A stretch of 64,000 nucleotides of DNA from Pogostemon cablin (Eukaryota > Streptophyta > Magnoliopsida > Lamiales > Lamiaceae). Of the stretch, positions 10,453 through 22,331 are shown piece after piece; position 1 is the first letter of the stretch; each line of letters opens with the position of its first letter. The position numbers and the translations under genes are program-made. The stretch covers positions 29,526,028 to 29,590,027 of the forward strand of contig CM042966.1 of assembly GCA_023678885.1 (NCBI GenBank), read 5' to 3'. Below the pieces are notes generated by a model. It was given only the letters and a program-made list of their open reading frames with translations. It did no database searches and was not told the DNA's origin.

Positions 10453-13400
10453 ATGGCGAGTCTTCTCAAATGGTACAAACCCTTTTTTCCTCCTCCACAC
10501 CGCACACTTTTCACCTCCAAATCTCTCCATTGCAAAATCAATTTCCGCTTTCGCAATTGCAGCACTCAGAGTTTGACGACTTCCAGTCAGAATAATCTTT
10601 CCACTTCTGATGATAGTCATACTAATTATTCGCGACTACTAAAGAAGGAGCTTTGGCTCTACAATACGATGAGTAAGCAAAAAGAGTTGTTTAATCCTAA
10701 AGTCCAAGGCAAAGTTGGAATGTATGTGTGTGGCGTCACCGCCTACGATCTCAGCCACATTGGACATGCTCGCGTTTACGTTGCCTTTGACGTGCTATAC
10801 AGGTCTATTCTTTTTTTTCCTTACTTCAATTCTAGTTGATTCCGATATAATGCTTGATGCTCTTAAAGAATTGGTTTTTTGTAAACAATGTGTAACGTAA
10901 ACAGGAAGTGGTTTCACATTTGCTACGGAAGACCCTCTGATACTTGTAGCTTTTCTTTGTTATTTAGAAAGTGAGTGCATATATAACTGAATGCAATTTT
11001 CTGCTCTTCTTTCGTTTTAAATTAGGCAGATATCTTAAGTACTTGGGATACGAGGTCAACTACGTCCGCAATTTCACTGATGTTGATGATAAGGTGAGTT
11101 TAAGAGTTAATAATTGTCGATTGATGCTTATATTCCTATTATTAGCTTCGTTGAGCTTGAGAGAATTTTTCATATTCAAAAAATTGATACTGCATTCTTC
11201 TTTTTTATTTTCATTGGTATGACAGGATTTATGCTTCTTTAATTTTCATATTTGATTTGATGAATATCATACTTCATTTCAATATTGGCAGGTTAGACTT
11301 AATATGGTAGTTTATACCCACACAAAACAGTTGTACATTCCTACTACGAAAAATAATGATATCACATAATGTTTTAGGAATTACTAACAAAATACTTCAT
11401 TAGAGATGAGAAACACTAGTCTATATAACACCTGAAGCTAGAGTAATTAAGTTTGTCTTCACGTTTGCTTAGCTAAGGAATGGTCCTGACAATTTCTAGT
11501 TGTAATAGTTGGGATCTATTTTTTAATAAGTTTAGTTGAAGAAGCTTATACTGTCACTTGCTTACAGGATAGCTGAGTTCCCATTTTCGAATTATGTAGA
11601 TTATTGCCAGAGCAAATGCATTGGGAGAAGATCCTATTAGTTTAAGCAGAAGATATTGTGAAGAATTTCATCTTGACATGGCATATCTAAACTGCCTTCC
11701 ACCTTCTGTAGAACCTCGTGTCTCGGATCATATACCGCAAATTATTGAAATGATTAATCAGGTATTCTGCTGACCATTCTCATTCTGTACTTTTTAAGAC
11801 ATGGTATATGAATTAGGGTTGCAGTATGGCATGGGCTTTCTCAGTAGCGAATAGCTATTTCCCCGCATCTGTTTGCTGGTATAGAACTCAGACAGACATA
11901 TCAATATGCTTAAAACGAGAACTCCATCAGTATTTGTTATGAATATTGTGTGCACGACATTTCCTTGATCAGTTTCTCATGTACTAACACTTCTACCATA
12001 AATGAGTTCTTTCATGCAAGCATTAAGTGAAGACTTGACGCTCTCTCTTTTCTCTTTTGTTAGATACTTGATAATGGGTATGCTTACAAAATAGATGGCG
12101 ATGTATATTTCTCCATAGACAATTTCCCTGAGTATGGTCGACTATCTGGGCGTAAGCTGGAAGACAATAGGGCTGGTGAACGGGTGGTTGTGGACTCTAG
12201 GAAGAAAAATACAGCTGACTTTGCTTTATGGAAGGTAAGTCCTTTCTACATAGAGTTTGTATTTATACAATTCTAGATTATTTTCTTTGTCAAATGTTAA
12301 CTTGGGTTTCTATGACAAGTCATCCATTTATTAATCTGGTATTTTGTTGTATGCATTCTTTGGGTCAACAACATAAATTTACCCCAAAAATTTCTAACAA
12401 TTTGTAGCCAATTCATTCTCGTTATTACCTCAACCAAGAGATTTGGCTGTACAGTTATGAGCAATTCAATCATTTGATGTGCATCTGCTTTAAAAATTTG
12501 GGGGTGTGATAATGACACTTATTGAAGTCCACTATCTTGAGAATTTTCGAACCTTTAAATTTCATTCAATGAATTGGAGTAGTTATGAGACTAATCCATT
12601 TTCCTTTCTATGCTTCCTACTTGAGGCAATTTCAGTGAAATTAACTTAAATTTGGGAATGTTGGTGCTGCATTCAACTGTACTCTATGAAATCCTCAGCC
12701 ATTTAATTAAAGGTGGATAAATTTAGGGCATCCAAGAAAATACTTAATGTCTGTACATTGATGTTTGCAACATTATTTAACTATTTTGCAGTCAGCCAAA
12801 GAAGGGGAGCCCTTCTGGGAGAGTCCGTGGGGTCCTGGAAGGCCTGGATGGCATATTGAATGCAGTGCAATGAGCTCTGCTTATTTAGGTTATTCTTTTG
12901 ACATACACGGTGGTGGAATGGATCTTGTTTTCCCCCATCATGAGAATGAGATTGCACAAAGTTGTGCTGCATGTCGTGAAAGTAATGTGAGCTATTGGGT
13001 ACATAATGGATTTGTGACAATCGACTCTGAGAAGATGTCAAAATCTCTTGGAAACTTTTTCACCATTAGACAGGTACAAGGACAACAGATGATTTTGAAC
13101 CTCAATTTCTCACACATGAAGACACACTTGATACCTTTTATTAGTTGCTTGCTAGACTATTATTTTTATACTGATAAATTTAGCACTTAATCCTCCCTTT
13201 TTATTCAGGTCCTAGAACTTTTCCATCCACTGGCTTTGAGGCTTTTCCTTTTGGGAGCTCATTATCGTTCCCCAATCAATTACTCAGATCTACAGCTTGA
13301 AAGTGCATCAGACCGTGCTTTCTATATCTATCAGGTATTGTAAGAAATTGACCAATGGGTGGACATGGTAACTATTTTTGCCTTTGGGTCTTTTTTGGGT

Positions 13401-15003
13401 GCATCTCTTCTCTCTGCCAAGTTCCGACTTCTCAGGTCTTTGTCAATATATCTTGAGTAGTGCATTGCATTCTTGTAACCTTTCTCCATTCTGGTTTTGT
13501 TTTAGTCTGACCATTATTATTGTTTTATGTGCACAATGACTGCGACCGTGACATGACATTGGGTCTTGAAACCGTAGCCTCTATACTCCCGAGATGTCAT
13601 GCCCTGTTTAACTATTATTTACAATGATAACAAACTAACTCTTTAAATAACCCAGAAGAAAATATAACTTAGTTATTGTACCTGCAGTTTAACTTTGAAT
13701 TCTTTCTGCATTCCATTAGTGTGCTCCAATTCTTTTGGTATTATACTGTTTTTTTGGTTGGTACTTTGTAAGAAGCTTTTGGCATTCACACCATAAGCTG
13801 TATGTTTTATAATTGGCATATTTTATGATTTATTTATTTTATTAGATTTTCATCTCTATGTGTTTACTGAGTGCAGACGTTACATGATTGTGAGGCTACA
13901 ATGGCCCAGTATGACAAGGCTAGTTTGAAAGGTTCAATTCCATCAGAAACTGCGACTTGCATCAGCAAATTCCAGGATGAATGTTTTACATCAATATCAG
14001 ATGATTTTCATACTAATAAAGCTTTGGCTGCATTGTCTGAACATTTGAAAATCATCAATGATCTCTTACACACTCGAAAGGTACTTTTGGTTGCGAATTC
14101 ATCAATTTCATTAAGCTTTCACTTGTAAAAAATCTTTCTTATGTATAACTTAACAAATATTTGCAATTTTGCACCATCACTTTTGAGAACATTCCCCATG
14201 GCCAAGTTGCCTTCGGGATATTGTCTTGTTACAACTTAAGCGGGTTGATTTTTTGGACTTCCTTTGTGACCGAGTGCTCAATGCAGGGAAAGAAGCAAGA
14301 ACTCAGAATAGAGTCACTTGCAGCTCTGGAAAAGGAGATCAGAAATATTCTTTCTGTTTTGGGGCTTTTGCCTGATAGTTACTCAGAGGTAAAATAATAT
14401 AATCTCCATCTCCTCAGTCCCTCTACAGAAAAAATGGTTAAAGTTAACATTTGTGGCCTTTTAAATGGGATATGTGAACTTGAGACCATTTATTTCATTT
14501 TAAAAAACTATGGCAATGTGTTGGGCCGTGGATTTTGGTGAGAATATATTTAGAAGATCCATCAATTCCTGAAGTACTGTAATTTAAAGCATTATCACTA
14601 ATACTCAGGGAATGGTTGTTTGATGCTTTTGCTTTTTCAAGTTGTATATTCTATTGGATATTTGATTTGCCTATCTGAATGTCTGATTAAATTTCAAATT
14701 TATGATACCTGCATGATATGATCTTTGAAATTCTTTGAATTTCCTCATAAATTAGCTTGTGGGTTTTCATGCTACTAGGTATTGCAACAGCTGAGAGATT
14801 ATGCATTGAAGCGTGCAAAGTTGACAGAAGATCAAGTCATAGAGAAGATTGAAGAAAGGAATGCTGCAAGAAATAATAAAGAATATAGCAAATCTGATGC
14901 CATCCGAAAAGATTTGGCAGCTGTAGGAATTGCTCTCATGGACAGCCCACAAGGCACAACCTGGAGACCGGCAATTCCTCTAGCTTTGCTAGAACTAATA
15001 TAG
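10453..15003 (+). CDS. Cysteine--tRNA ligase, chloroplast/mitochondrial
   Basis: Charges tRNA-Cys with cysteine in the organelles. Exons: 10453-10802, 11030-11093, 11600-11761, 12064-12234, 12792-13073, 13209-13334, 13877-14080, 14287-14388, 14779-15003; 561 aa, close to the Arabidopsis organellar enzyme. Residues 1 to about 60 are rich in Ser, Arg and Lys with few acidic residues, as in a dual-targeting transit peptide. Class I signatures are present: MYVCGVT with the first zinc Cys at about 93, HIGH at 102-105, ARANALGEDP, the second zinc Cys in WHIECSAM (about 273), FPHHENEIAQS with further zinc ligands, and KMSKS at 330-334. The C-terminus holds the helical DALR and anticodon-binding part ending with a small module (RNNKEYSKSDAIRKDLAAVG). 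It converges tail to tail on the GH79 gene, stop to stop 323 bases. Confidence 0.96.
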
Positions 15004-15325
15004 AAGAAGTTGAAACTTTAAGATTCCCCATGATTATTGACTCAGAGCATCCAACTAAAACGTGTAATTTAGAGTGAATCTGCAAACTTTACCAGAGATC
15101 AGAAAGTCACAGATTAAAATTTTTGTTGGCATTAAGTCTCACTGTTGGATTTTTTAATAACAAGTTGAAGCTGAAGCAATTGTTGAGTTTCAGTGACTTT
15201 TGTCTGAGATTTTGCTGCTATGATATATTGGAACAATTAGTTTCACATATTCTTGTAAATGATGATAACTGAATGTGTTCGTGTAAAATCCCTTGGCCAA
15301 TAATATAATATACTGCATTAAATGA
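15004..15325. terminator. Shared 3' region between convergent CysRS and GH79 genes
   Basis: About 320 bases separate the two stop codons. It holds the 3' UTRs of both genes; AATATAATATA-type polyadenylation signals lie around 15300. Overlapping 3' ends are possible and could produce antisense transcripts. No other feature is seen. Confidence 0.5.
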
Positions 15326-17864
15326 TCAACTATGATTTTTACATGCTGGAGCCTCAATGGAGGGTATTCGAGCAAATAGTATGGAATATGGAGCAACAGT
15401 TATAGGTTCCGAGGGGTCTACTCTTCTAGGTATTAACGGAGGTATGTCCCCAGAAGAAGTTATGCTGATCGCCTCCCCGTTGAGAAGCATTGTTTGGCTA
15501 TGCAAATCACCATCATTTGCAGTTAGATGGTATTCTTCTCTCATCATATCATATTTGGTCTTATGATTTCCTATGCTTGTCAATAGGTTTCCACTTTGTT
15601 GAAGAATTTGTTCCAGTGACAATGTTTTGCCTGAGACAGCATTTTTGATTGAGACCCCAGTTTGAACTGCAGTGCTGTTATCCAGGTTGATCAGTAGCAA
15701 TGTGATTCCACTCTGCTGACATGCCAACTCAAAGGTGAATGAATTTATGGTTTTAAAACTATACATATTGTTGAATAGTGTTTGCTTACGGATTTCTTTG
15801 AACAGTGTGCATATGCACGTATCTTTTTTGTCCCCATAAAACTCGTTGACAGAACATTTCTTCCCATCAGACGGTGCCAAAGAAGTGCACTGCACATATC
15901 CATCAAGCAGAGTGAAACATGTATTCATAATAGGCATGAGTTTGGAGTACACTGGCAAAGTTGGAGGATCACCTGTAGTAATCAGGGTTTGGAACAAAAG
16001 TGGTAGTGTCGAGCAAACCATAGTTGCCACCAATCAGGGATTGTCTGCAGTATGTTTTGGTATCATAGGAAGCAGACATCCCCAGCTGATCCAGATACCT
16101 TTTCCATTGCCAGGCAAGATTTCTCATTAATGTCTCAAAAATGTTGCACAAAATGCTAAAATATTTGTATGATGAAATAAATTACCAGAAACTAAATACA
16201 AATGCATTTGTGACAAGGTTCCGGCCACTGTTATAAGCCCCTCCAGCTTCACCCACCCATGCAACGGCTGAAGTTTTTGAGCTTTTCAGGATATTCTGAA
16301 GATCCCTGAAGGGCTGCGCTCCACCGTCGAGATATGTAGGATCGAGTATCTTGTCAATTAAGTGAGAATCGACTCCTAGTTACAAGAACCAATGCACTAT
16401 TCAGTTTCACTCTTGTGAACAGAAATGGGCTCAACTTAACCAAGCTCATTTTCTTCTACTTTACAGGATACCTGGACCGAGGTTGTAAATATGATGCGTA
16501 GCAACTTGGAGAGAGCTGGATGCTCCAATTATGAATCTTGCGAACCAACTAAAATCAAAGAACCCTCCTGGTCCTATGACTAGTGGCTTGGTCTCAAAGC
16601 CCTTATATATATCTTGCACTTTGTTTTGAAGAGTGATCGTATCCGATGCATATTGATCTGCTGGTACGCTTGTTCCAACTCCGCTGCCACTCAGTTCATT
16701 TCCTGACATAAAAGAAATATGCCCCCATATGTTGAGACTTGAGACAATAGGGAGTAGACCTTTGCCAAAACATTAATAAATGTATAACATTATCTTTGAA
16801 ATAAGCTTTGACCTGACTTTTTTCTAAACCTATCTGTCCGTAAAATTCTTATCTGATTTTAACAGTCTTTATGAAGATTCTTACCAAGCTCCCATCCATG
16901 TATAGTATAGCCACTGTTAACAGTATGCCTTATGAGAGATTCTGCATTGCTAGAATCCCAAGCTCCTGTAGCTCTCCCATCTGATCCAATTTTTCTGCCA
17001 GTTAATGCATTCAGACCAAATATAATCTTTGCTCTGCAATATAAAGAATTGGAGAACTTGTCATTACCATGAATATGCAAAGGTTTATGATCATTTGATC
17101 TGATTTGATATTGTTACCCTGCTATTCTGAAGAATATATTCAGTTCGTCCCATCGGGACATGGGCAAGCAGCCTTCTGTGAATCCGAACAGTTCAGAGTC
17201 ATTTTTAACAAATTGGGTACATGGTCTTGGATCATCACTAGTTTGGTATCTGACTTTGTCTTGCAACGTTCCACCAAGTCTTATTTTCAGGGGAGAAAAC
17301 TCTGCACAAAGATAGATTTTTAGTTTGCTGAGAATTATGGTATGATTTGCACGAGATTGTATACCTACCTTTGATTGCATTTAGCAGAATTTTGTTGCTT
17401 AGATCCTATAAAAAATGAAATGATGTTCAATTAGTATGATATCAAGTATAATTAGCTGTATTTTCTTAAATAGGGAAAAGAAAAGGTGTGGTTTCTGTAA
17501 TATTCTTTCTCAATTGCCAATTTGAGTTTCATTGACTGATATACATAAACATATGAGGAATGACAGGTCAATGGCAGCACTAACCTAAAGCAATTACAAT
17601 CATTCTAATCAATACTGATTAGCTTACCAGGTTGAGAAGTGAAGAACTTCCCCAACTGCAAGTTCCATAATCGCATTTTGTAGGAGGCCAATAATCCATT
17701 GTAGCACAGATAGAATCCTCATCAATCAAGCCGATTGCTGAAGCTCCGTCGATGACTACTGTTCCATTAACAACTGAAGGACTCTGCGACACGGCTGTCG
17801 TCGAGCCTTGGCTGGCTAAGTACAACCACAAGGTCAGTCCAAGAAACTTTAACAGAGAAGCCAT
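15326..17864 (-). CDS. Heparanase-like protein, glycoside hydrolase family 79
   Basis: A secreted GH79 enzyme of the plant heparanase-like 3 (AtGUS3) type, expected to trim glucuronic acid from arabinogalactan proteins in the wall. Exons in transcription order: 17864-17628, 17405-17369, 17301-17118, 17033-16885, 16702-16472, 16375-16186, 16098-15973, 15889-15790, 15715-15326; 547 aa. A signal peptide (MASLLKFLGLTLWLYLASQG) leads. Family blocks follow: CATMDYWPPTKCDYG, PLKIRLGGTLQD, CLPMSRWDELN, WELGNELSGSG with the acid/base Glu at about 205, LVIGPGGFF, and AWVGEAGGAY with the nucleophile Glu at about 322. TKTYCRQSLIGGNYGLL and EPITVAPYSILFARI close the protein. An in-frame ATG at 17903 would add 13 residues, but the TATA box at 17921-17931 puts the transcript start near or after it, so I chose 17864. 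Confidence 0.95.
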
Positions 17865-17920
17865 GTCAAGAAACAGTGTGTGTGAGCCCGTAGAATTAGC
17901 CATGGAAGTGTGTGCTACTG

Positions 17921-17931
17921 CTATATATAGA
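17921..17931 (-). promoter_or_regulatory. TATA box of the GH79 gene
   Basis: On the minus strand the sequence is CTATATATAG. The expected transcription start 25-35 bases downstream falls near 17890-17900. That is beyond the ATG at 17903 and about 30 bases ahead of the ATG at 17864, which decides the start used for the GH79 gene. Confidence 0.6.
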
Positions 17932-19428
17932 GAGGTTGATGAATCATTTTCTGATATGATGTAATGAAATCAATGGTAGTTTGGAGAGGTGGTTAAAATT
18001 AAGTTAGTCAAGAAAAAGTGAGGAATGGGGATGGGAAGGTAGAAAGAGGGGTTACAACAAATTCAATGTTAGCACTGCCACAGGAGTTTATATACTTTAA
18101 GAAATTCAAGTTGACAAGTGTGTCTGCCTCTTTTTGTGTGTAATTTAAGGAAGATGAGTCAGTTTGAGAGAGCAGCTGTAGTTATATGAGATAAGGTGGT
18201 AAGAAAGATATCTTAGTTTAGTGTAGTACAAGGTAAGACATTGTCAAAGGATTTATGAGTGTTCTTGGTAGAAATTGACTATCAAAATATAGATGCTTTG
18301 CTCAATAAATATCATATGTACATAAAAATACCAAGTCACCATCATCACATTTATCCATTATAGAAATGGTTAATAAAAAGAAACCACAATTTGGTTTGTA
18401 TAAAACCAATCGACCTGTCAATTTTACGTTCATGAAAATGAAGCTGTATTATTCGTAGGACCTTTTCTTTTTCTTCTTTTTCTATATTTAATTTAAGCAG
18501 AAAACGATAGACGCACGATGTGTACAGGCCTTTAAACAATGAATTATTGCCATAGCATCGCCTTTCAATTTGATATTTTATTGTGCACAGTATGTTAAAT
18601 AGATATGCTGGTATATTTTCTACTTAATTCACAAAATTGATTATGAATAAACGTAAAAATACAGCTAAGAAAACCCGAATACTTCAACCCAACCATATCT
18701 TTTCTTCTTCAATAGAATCATCCATCACCCAAAAAAAAAAAAAAAAAAGAAAAGAAATTGTCATTGAATGATTACTAATGAAGAAATTATTAATACAGGT
18801 TGTTCCTGTGATGATTAATAATTTAAGGGGATTAAAATAACCCAGGGTGACCTGCTCCCCCAGGCTACATATATATCCATGAATGATTTTTAGTTTTACT
18901 TGTATTCAAAAAAATTTCATCACTTTTTAGTAGGTAATCAGGAAATGATTAGATATTAGATAATTCTTGGTCCATTTCTCAAAGGAATATATGAATATGT
19001 TGGAGTTTCGATTCAAAGGGGTGAGAGAATCAAACCAATTGGGGAGAAGTGATTTTAATATTAGAAGATTAATTGTGACAAATCCCAGTATGAATTCTTT
19101 CCAGATCATATGATAGGGAATGGGATAATTGCATTAAAAAGATACAAAGGAAAAGCCAAAGTGGGAGTTTAATTTAATTGACCAAAAATGGAGGTCTTTT
19201 TCACCAACAAGCTCATTCTGGTCATGGCATCATCTAATCAAATTAGGAACCCCTTTTGATTTATCTGCCATTTTATTCATTTGGTGGTTGCAATTATTGG
19301 TTGTCGCATTATAATTCTATATGTTCTTCTTTTTAATAATTAAATGGAACAAGACTCTATCCATCTTAAGATTTGAAAGATAAATTTTGGATGTGTATCT
19401 GCTTTCCAATTATTGCAAAATATTTTAT

Positions 19429-19602
19429 GGCAAAAGCTCTTGCGCCCCTGGGGACACGGAGGGATACTCTGTATCCCATGTGAACACAACATTCCCCTCT
19501 ATATTTTATTTAAACATATGTATTATAATGGATTTAAATTGCAAAGGGGCACAAAAATTGCAAAGGCGCACCGTGCGCCCGGATGCACAGGAGTCTCACT
19601 CA
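19429..19602 (+). repeat. GGCAAAAGCT-family repeat with GC-rich palindrome
   Basis: It starts GGCAAAAGCTCTTGCGCCCC and ends after the palindrome GGCGCACCGTGCGCC and GTCTCACTC. An inverted relative at 52628-52762 shares GGGGACAC, ATGTGAACACAAC and GGATTTAAATTG in the same order. The GC palindrome and GAGTGAG edge recur at 48290-48644. There is no coding capacity. Confidence 0.7.
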
Positions 19603-21039
19603 TATTTTATTTTCAATCAAAAAATTTTAGCTTGTATTATATGGGAGGATTGTATTAATGTTAAATTGAATCAAAAATCGTCTGCATGCAGTAGAAGCTT
19701 ACACTTCAATTGATTTCATTAAACCTTTGATTTGGAACTGTATCATACAAGCCTTAAAAATGATTCTTATTGATTTTTTTTTAATATGGTCATTGAGTTG
19801 CAGATAATATAAATAAAGAAGCAACAGACATAGATAATAAATAAATAAAAATAAAATATTGGGATTAACCTGGCAGGATAGGGGAATCCCTCAACAAAGC
19901 CTACCCAGTAAAGGCCCCCTGTTTTGTTTTATGGTTGATAAATTATTGAAATTGAAATATTATTACACTTGTTAATATATACACTACAAAAGTCAAACAA
20001 ATTGTGTACTTTATTCATGCCTTGGGTGATACCGGCGATTTCGAGGTATTTTATTCCTTTTTCTTATTAATAATTATATTTTATTGTGAGAAATCGTAAT
20101 AAGATAACAACTTACTTTACATTTGGTTGACCTACCTTTCAACTTAAAATGCAGAAATAGTTCCTTTCTTTTTATTAAATAAATGTTGGCTCTATGAATT
20201 TTTCATGTTTGTCTGTTTCATAAATATATACTAGTAGTTACTTCGAATTTTATTTTATTAATCTAATCTTATTAATCGTCTATGTAATTAAATACTACTC
20301 CCTATATATTACTACAAATTGCATATTATTACAAATTGTTCAGAGGCGTATTTACTTGATTAATCCGAGCTACAACCCAATTTTATTAACTTTTGTAGTG
20401 TAATACAATCATTTTAAATAATAAATATTCCTCCATCCAATGAAAGTTGTTACCCTTTCACTTCTAGTTCATCCCATAAAAGTACTTAAGTTCATCCCAT
20501 AAAAGCATACATGGCTTGTATATAAACTATATTATTCCTAGTAAATGAAAAATTACTCTTTAAACACATAAATTATTATTTTTTAAAATAAAAAAATTAC
20601 GTTTCAAATTCTTGTAAACCTTGATTTTTCGATTAGTCTTTAGTACATAAAAAATTATTTTTTAGAGACATTAATTATTACTCTTCTTTATAAAAATTAT
20701 TATTATTCAAAAAGTAATTTTTTTATATATTAAAAAGTAATTTAAAAAAATAGGATTTACATGTAAAACCGATTTACATAAGACTCACTCAAAAATATAT
20801 TACTCCATAATATTTCGAAAGTTACACTTTTTTTAATCTTTGTGCCCAGTCAAAAGGTGAAAGCCTTCACAGAAGCGAGGAAGTAAATTATACTTCATAT
20901 GTCCGCTTCTAAGGTGTTCATTTTACTATTTTTGGCGTCCGGTTCAAACGTATCAATTTTTCATACAATATTTAATAAAAAAATACACAATATGACTCAA
21001 CACTTCCCTCTAATAATTAGAAACTCTAGGAAAAAAAAA

Positions 21040-21180
21040 AGTACCTATAAACCTGTCGTACAATAGTCTTTCTTATATATTTGAGGTTATGAAATTGAAG
21101 TATATTATGGTAACCTGTCCTACAATAGTCATTCTTAGTATATTTGAGGTTATGAAATTAGAGTATATTATGGTAGCAAT
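21040..21180 (+). repeat. Short tandem duplication
   Basis: A unit of about 60 bases containing CCTGTCxTACAATAGTCxTTCTTA and TATATTTGAGGTTATGAAATT occurs twice in direct order (about 21051-21114 and 21115-21175). Confidence 0.6.
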
Positions 21181-21543
21181 TAGAAGTTAATTATTTTCCC
21201 TAACAAAGAATTGATAAGTTAATTCATTTTTTCATACTATAATTTAATTTAAAAAAGATCACACGTGGCCTATGATATTACCTTGAGAGATGGTAAATTT
21301 GATTTGATTTCCATAATACTCCACAATGGAAGATCCGAAAACGGAGAGTGGTCAAGTCAACTCAATCATCAATAGGAAGCAATATCCTCATTCTGTGAAA
21401 AGGAAATAAATCTTACAATTTTAATACATAAGATTTGATCTTTTTTCCAAGCCACAAATTTTGGAGATGCTACATATTTGCAAGAAAGAATTCATCTCCT
21501 CCTCTCCTTGGTTATCCCATCAACAAAATATATACTCTGAAAA

Positions 21544-21990
21544 ATGGTTACTTTAGTAAAGCTATGTATCTCAATTCCCTTGGTTTTGTGTTTGATGTCC
21601 ACAGGTAAGGGATTATTAATATGCAGAAAGACAAAAACATGGAGTTTAAATTATATGTAAGATGAATTTGTTTTACCTGCAGCACTAGGTAAATGCGGAT
21701 TGAATGACTTTGTAATCGGGACGGAACGGAGTGGGAGGAGAGTGCAAGGGAAGTCAGAATGGAATGTGCAGGTTGTCAACACCTGCAATTGCTCCCAATC
21801 CAACATAGTATTATCATGTCAAGGTTTTCAGACAGTTGAGCCTATTGATCCATCCATCTTCCAGAAAACCGGTGACCGCTGCTTCGTGAATCGAGGCCGC
21901 CCTCTTCCACCACAAGCTTCTGTCAACTTCTCTTATGCTTGGGATCCACCCTTCTTGCTCAGGCCTTTCTCCACCAACTCACTCTGCTGA
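21544..21990 (+). CDS. Small secreted TPD1-like cysteine-rich protein
   Basis: Exons 21544-21604 and 21683-21990; 122 aa. The first 22 or so residues (MVTLVKLCISIPLVLCLMST) are a signal peptide. The mature part has the Cys spacing of the TAPETUM DETERMINANT1 family: KCGLNDF, VVNTCNCSQSNIVLSC, DRCFVNRGRPL and a C-terminal Cys, with FSYAWDPPF near the end. TPD1 is the ligand of the EMS1 receptor kinase that specifies tapetum in anthers. Short paralogues like this one are many and their receptors are mostly unknown, so the function is inferred only at family level. Arabidopsis has several such genes between the Phox and EMC7 homologues, in my recollection. The PORR gene follows on the other strand 341 bases downstream. 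Confidence 0.88.
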
Positions 21991-22331
21991 TCAAAACTAA
22001 CAAATAAATGCCCTGCAGATGTTAGGATATATATGTGGAATAAAATACATCACATACTATATCTTGTGAATTTACAATCAAATCTCTGACCCTGTTACAT
22101 ATTTGTTTCTTCAAATTACATCATCACAATTTGCAGATCTATACACAATTTATACTCAGAATAAGATGGCTTTCTCTGTATCTTATGTTTCACAGTAATC
22201 ATACTCATTATTCAGACCATCAAAGCCTGCAATTATGGGAACAAAAATGAATTTCTTCAACATGATCAAAATTGAATCACAAAAGTTGTAAAATACAACA
22301 TGATCAAATGTGTTTAATCGATTAAACTAGG
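21991..22331. terminator. Shared 3' region of TPD1-like and PORR genes
   Basis: Convergent stop codons are separated by 341 bases of AT-rich sequence with AATAAA-like signals (GGAATAAAATAC near 22035). Nothing else was recognised. Confidence 0.5.

Larger units (their letters stand above)
17932..21543. other. Long AT-rich spacer between divergent GH79 and TPD1-like genes
   Basis: The GH79 promoter occupies the first several hundred bases. A poly-A tract lies at about 18731-18750. A GGCAAAAGCT-family element is at 19429-19602. About 20425-20960 has decayed CTCCATCCAATG / CCGCTTCTAAGG pieces reminiscent of Stowaway-type MITEs, and 21040-21180 holds a short imperfect duplication (GTCCTACAATAGTC..TTTGAGGTTATGAAATT twice). 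The TPD1-like promoter is just upstream of 21544. No coding region is supported. Confidence 0.6.

Noticed and set aside
15782..16130. Frameshift in the GH79 gene between exons 7 and 9
   Set aside because: Reading straight through gives nonsense, but an intron 15890-15972 and another 15716-15789 restore TSFMGTKKIRAYAHCSKKS in frame, so the gene is intact.
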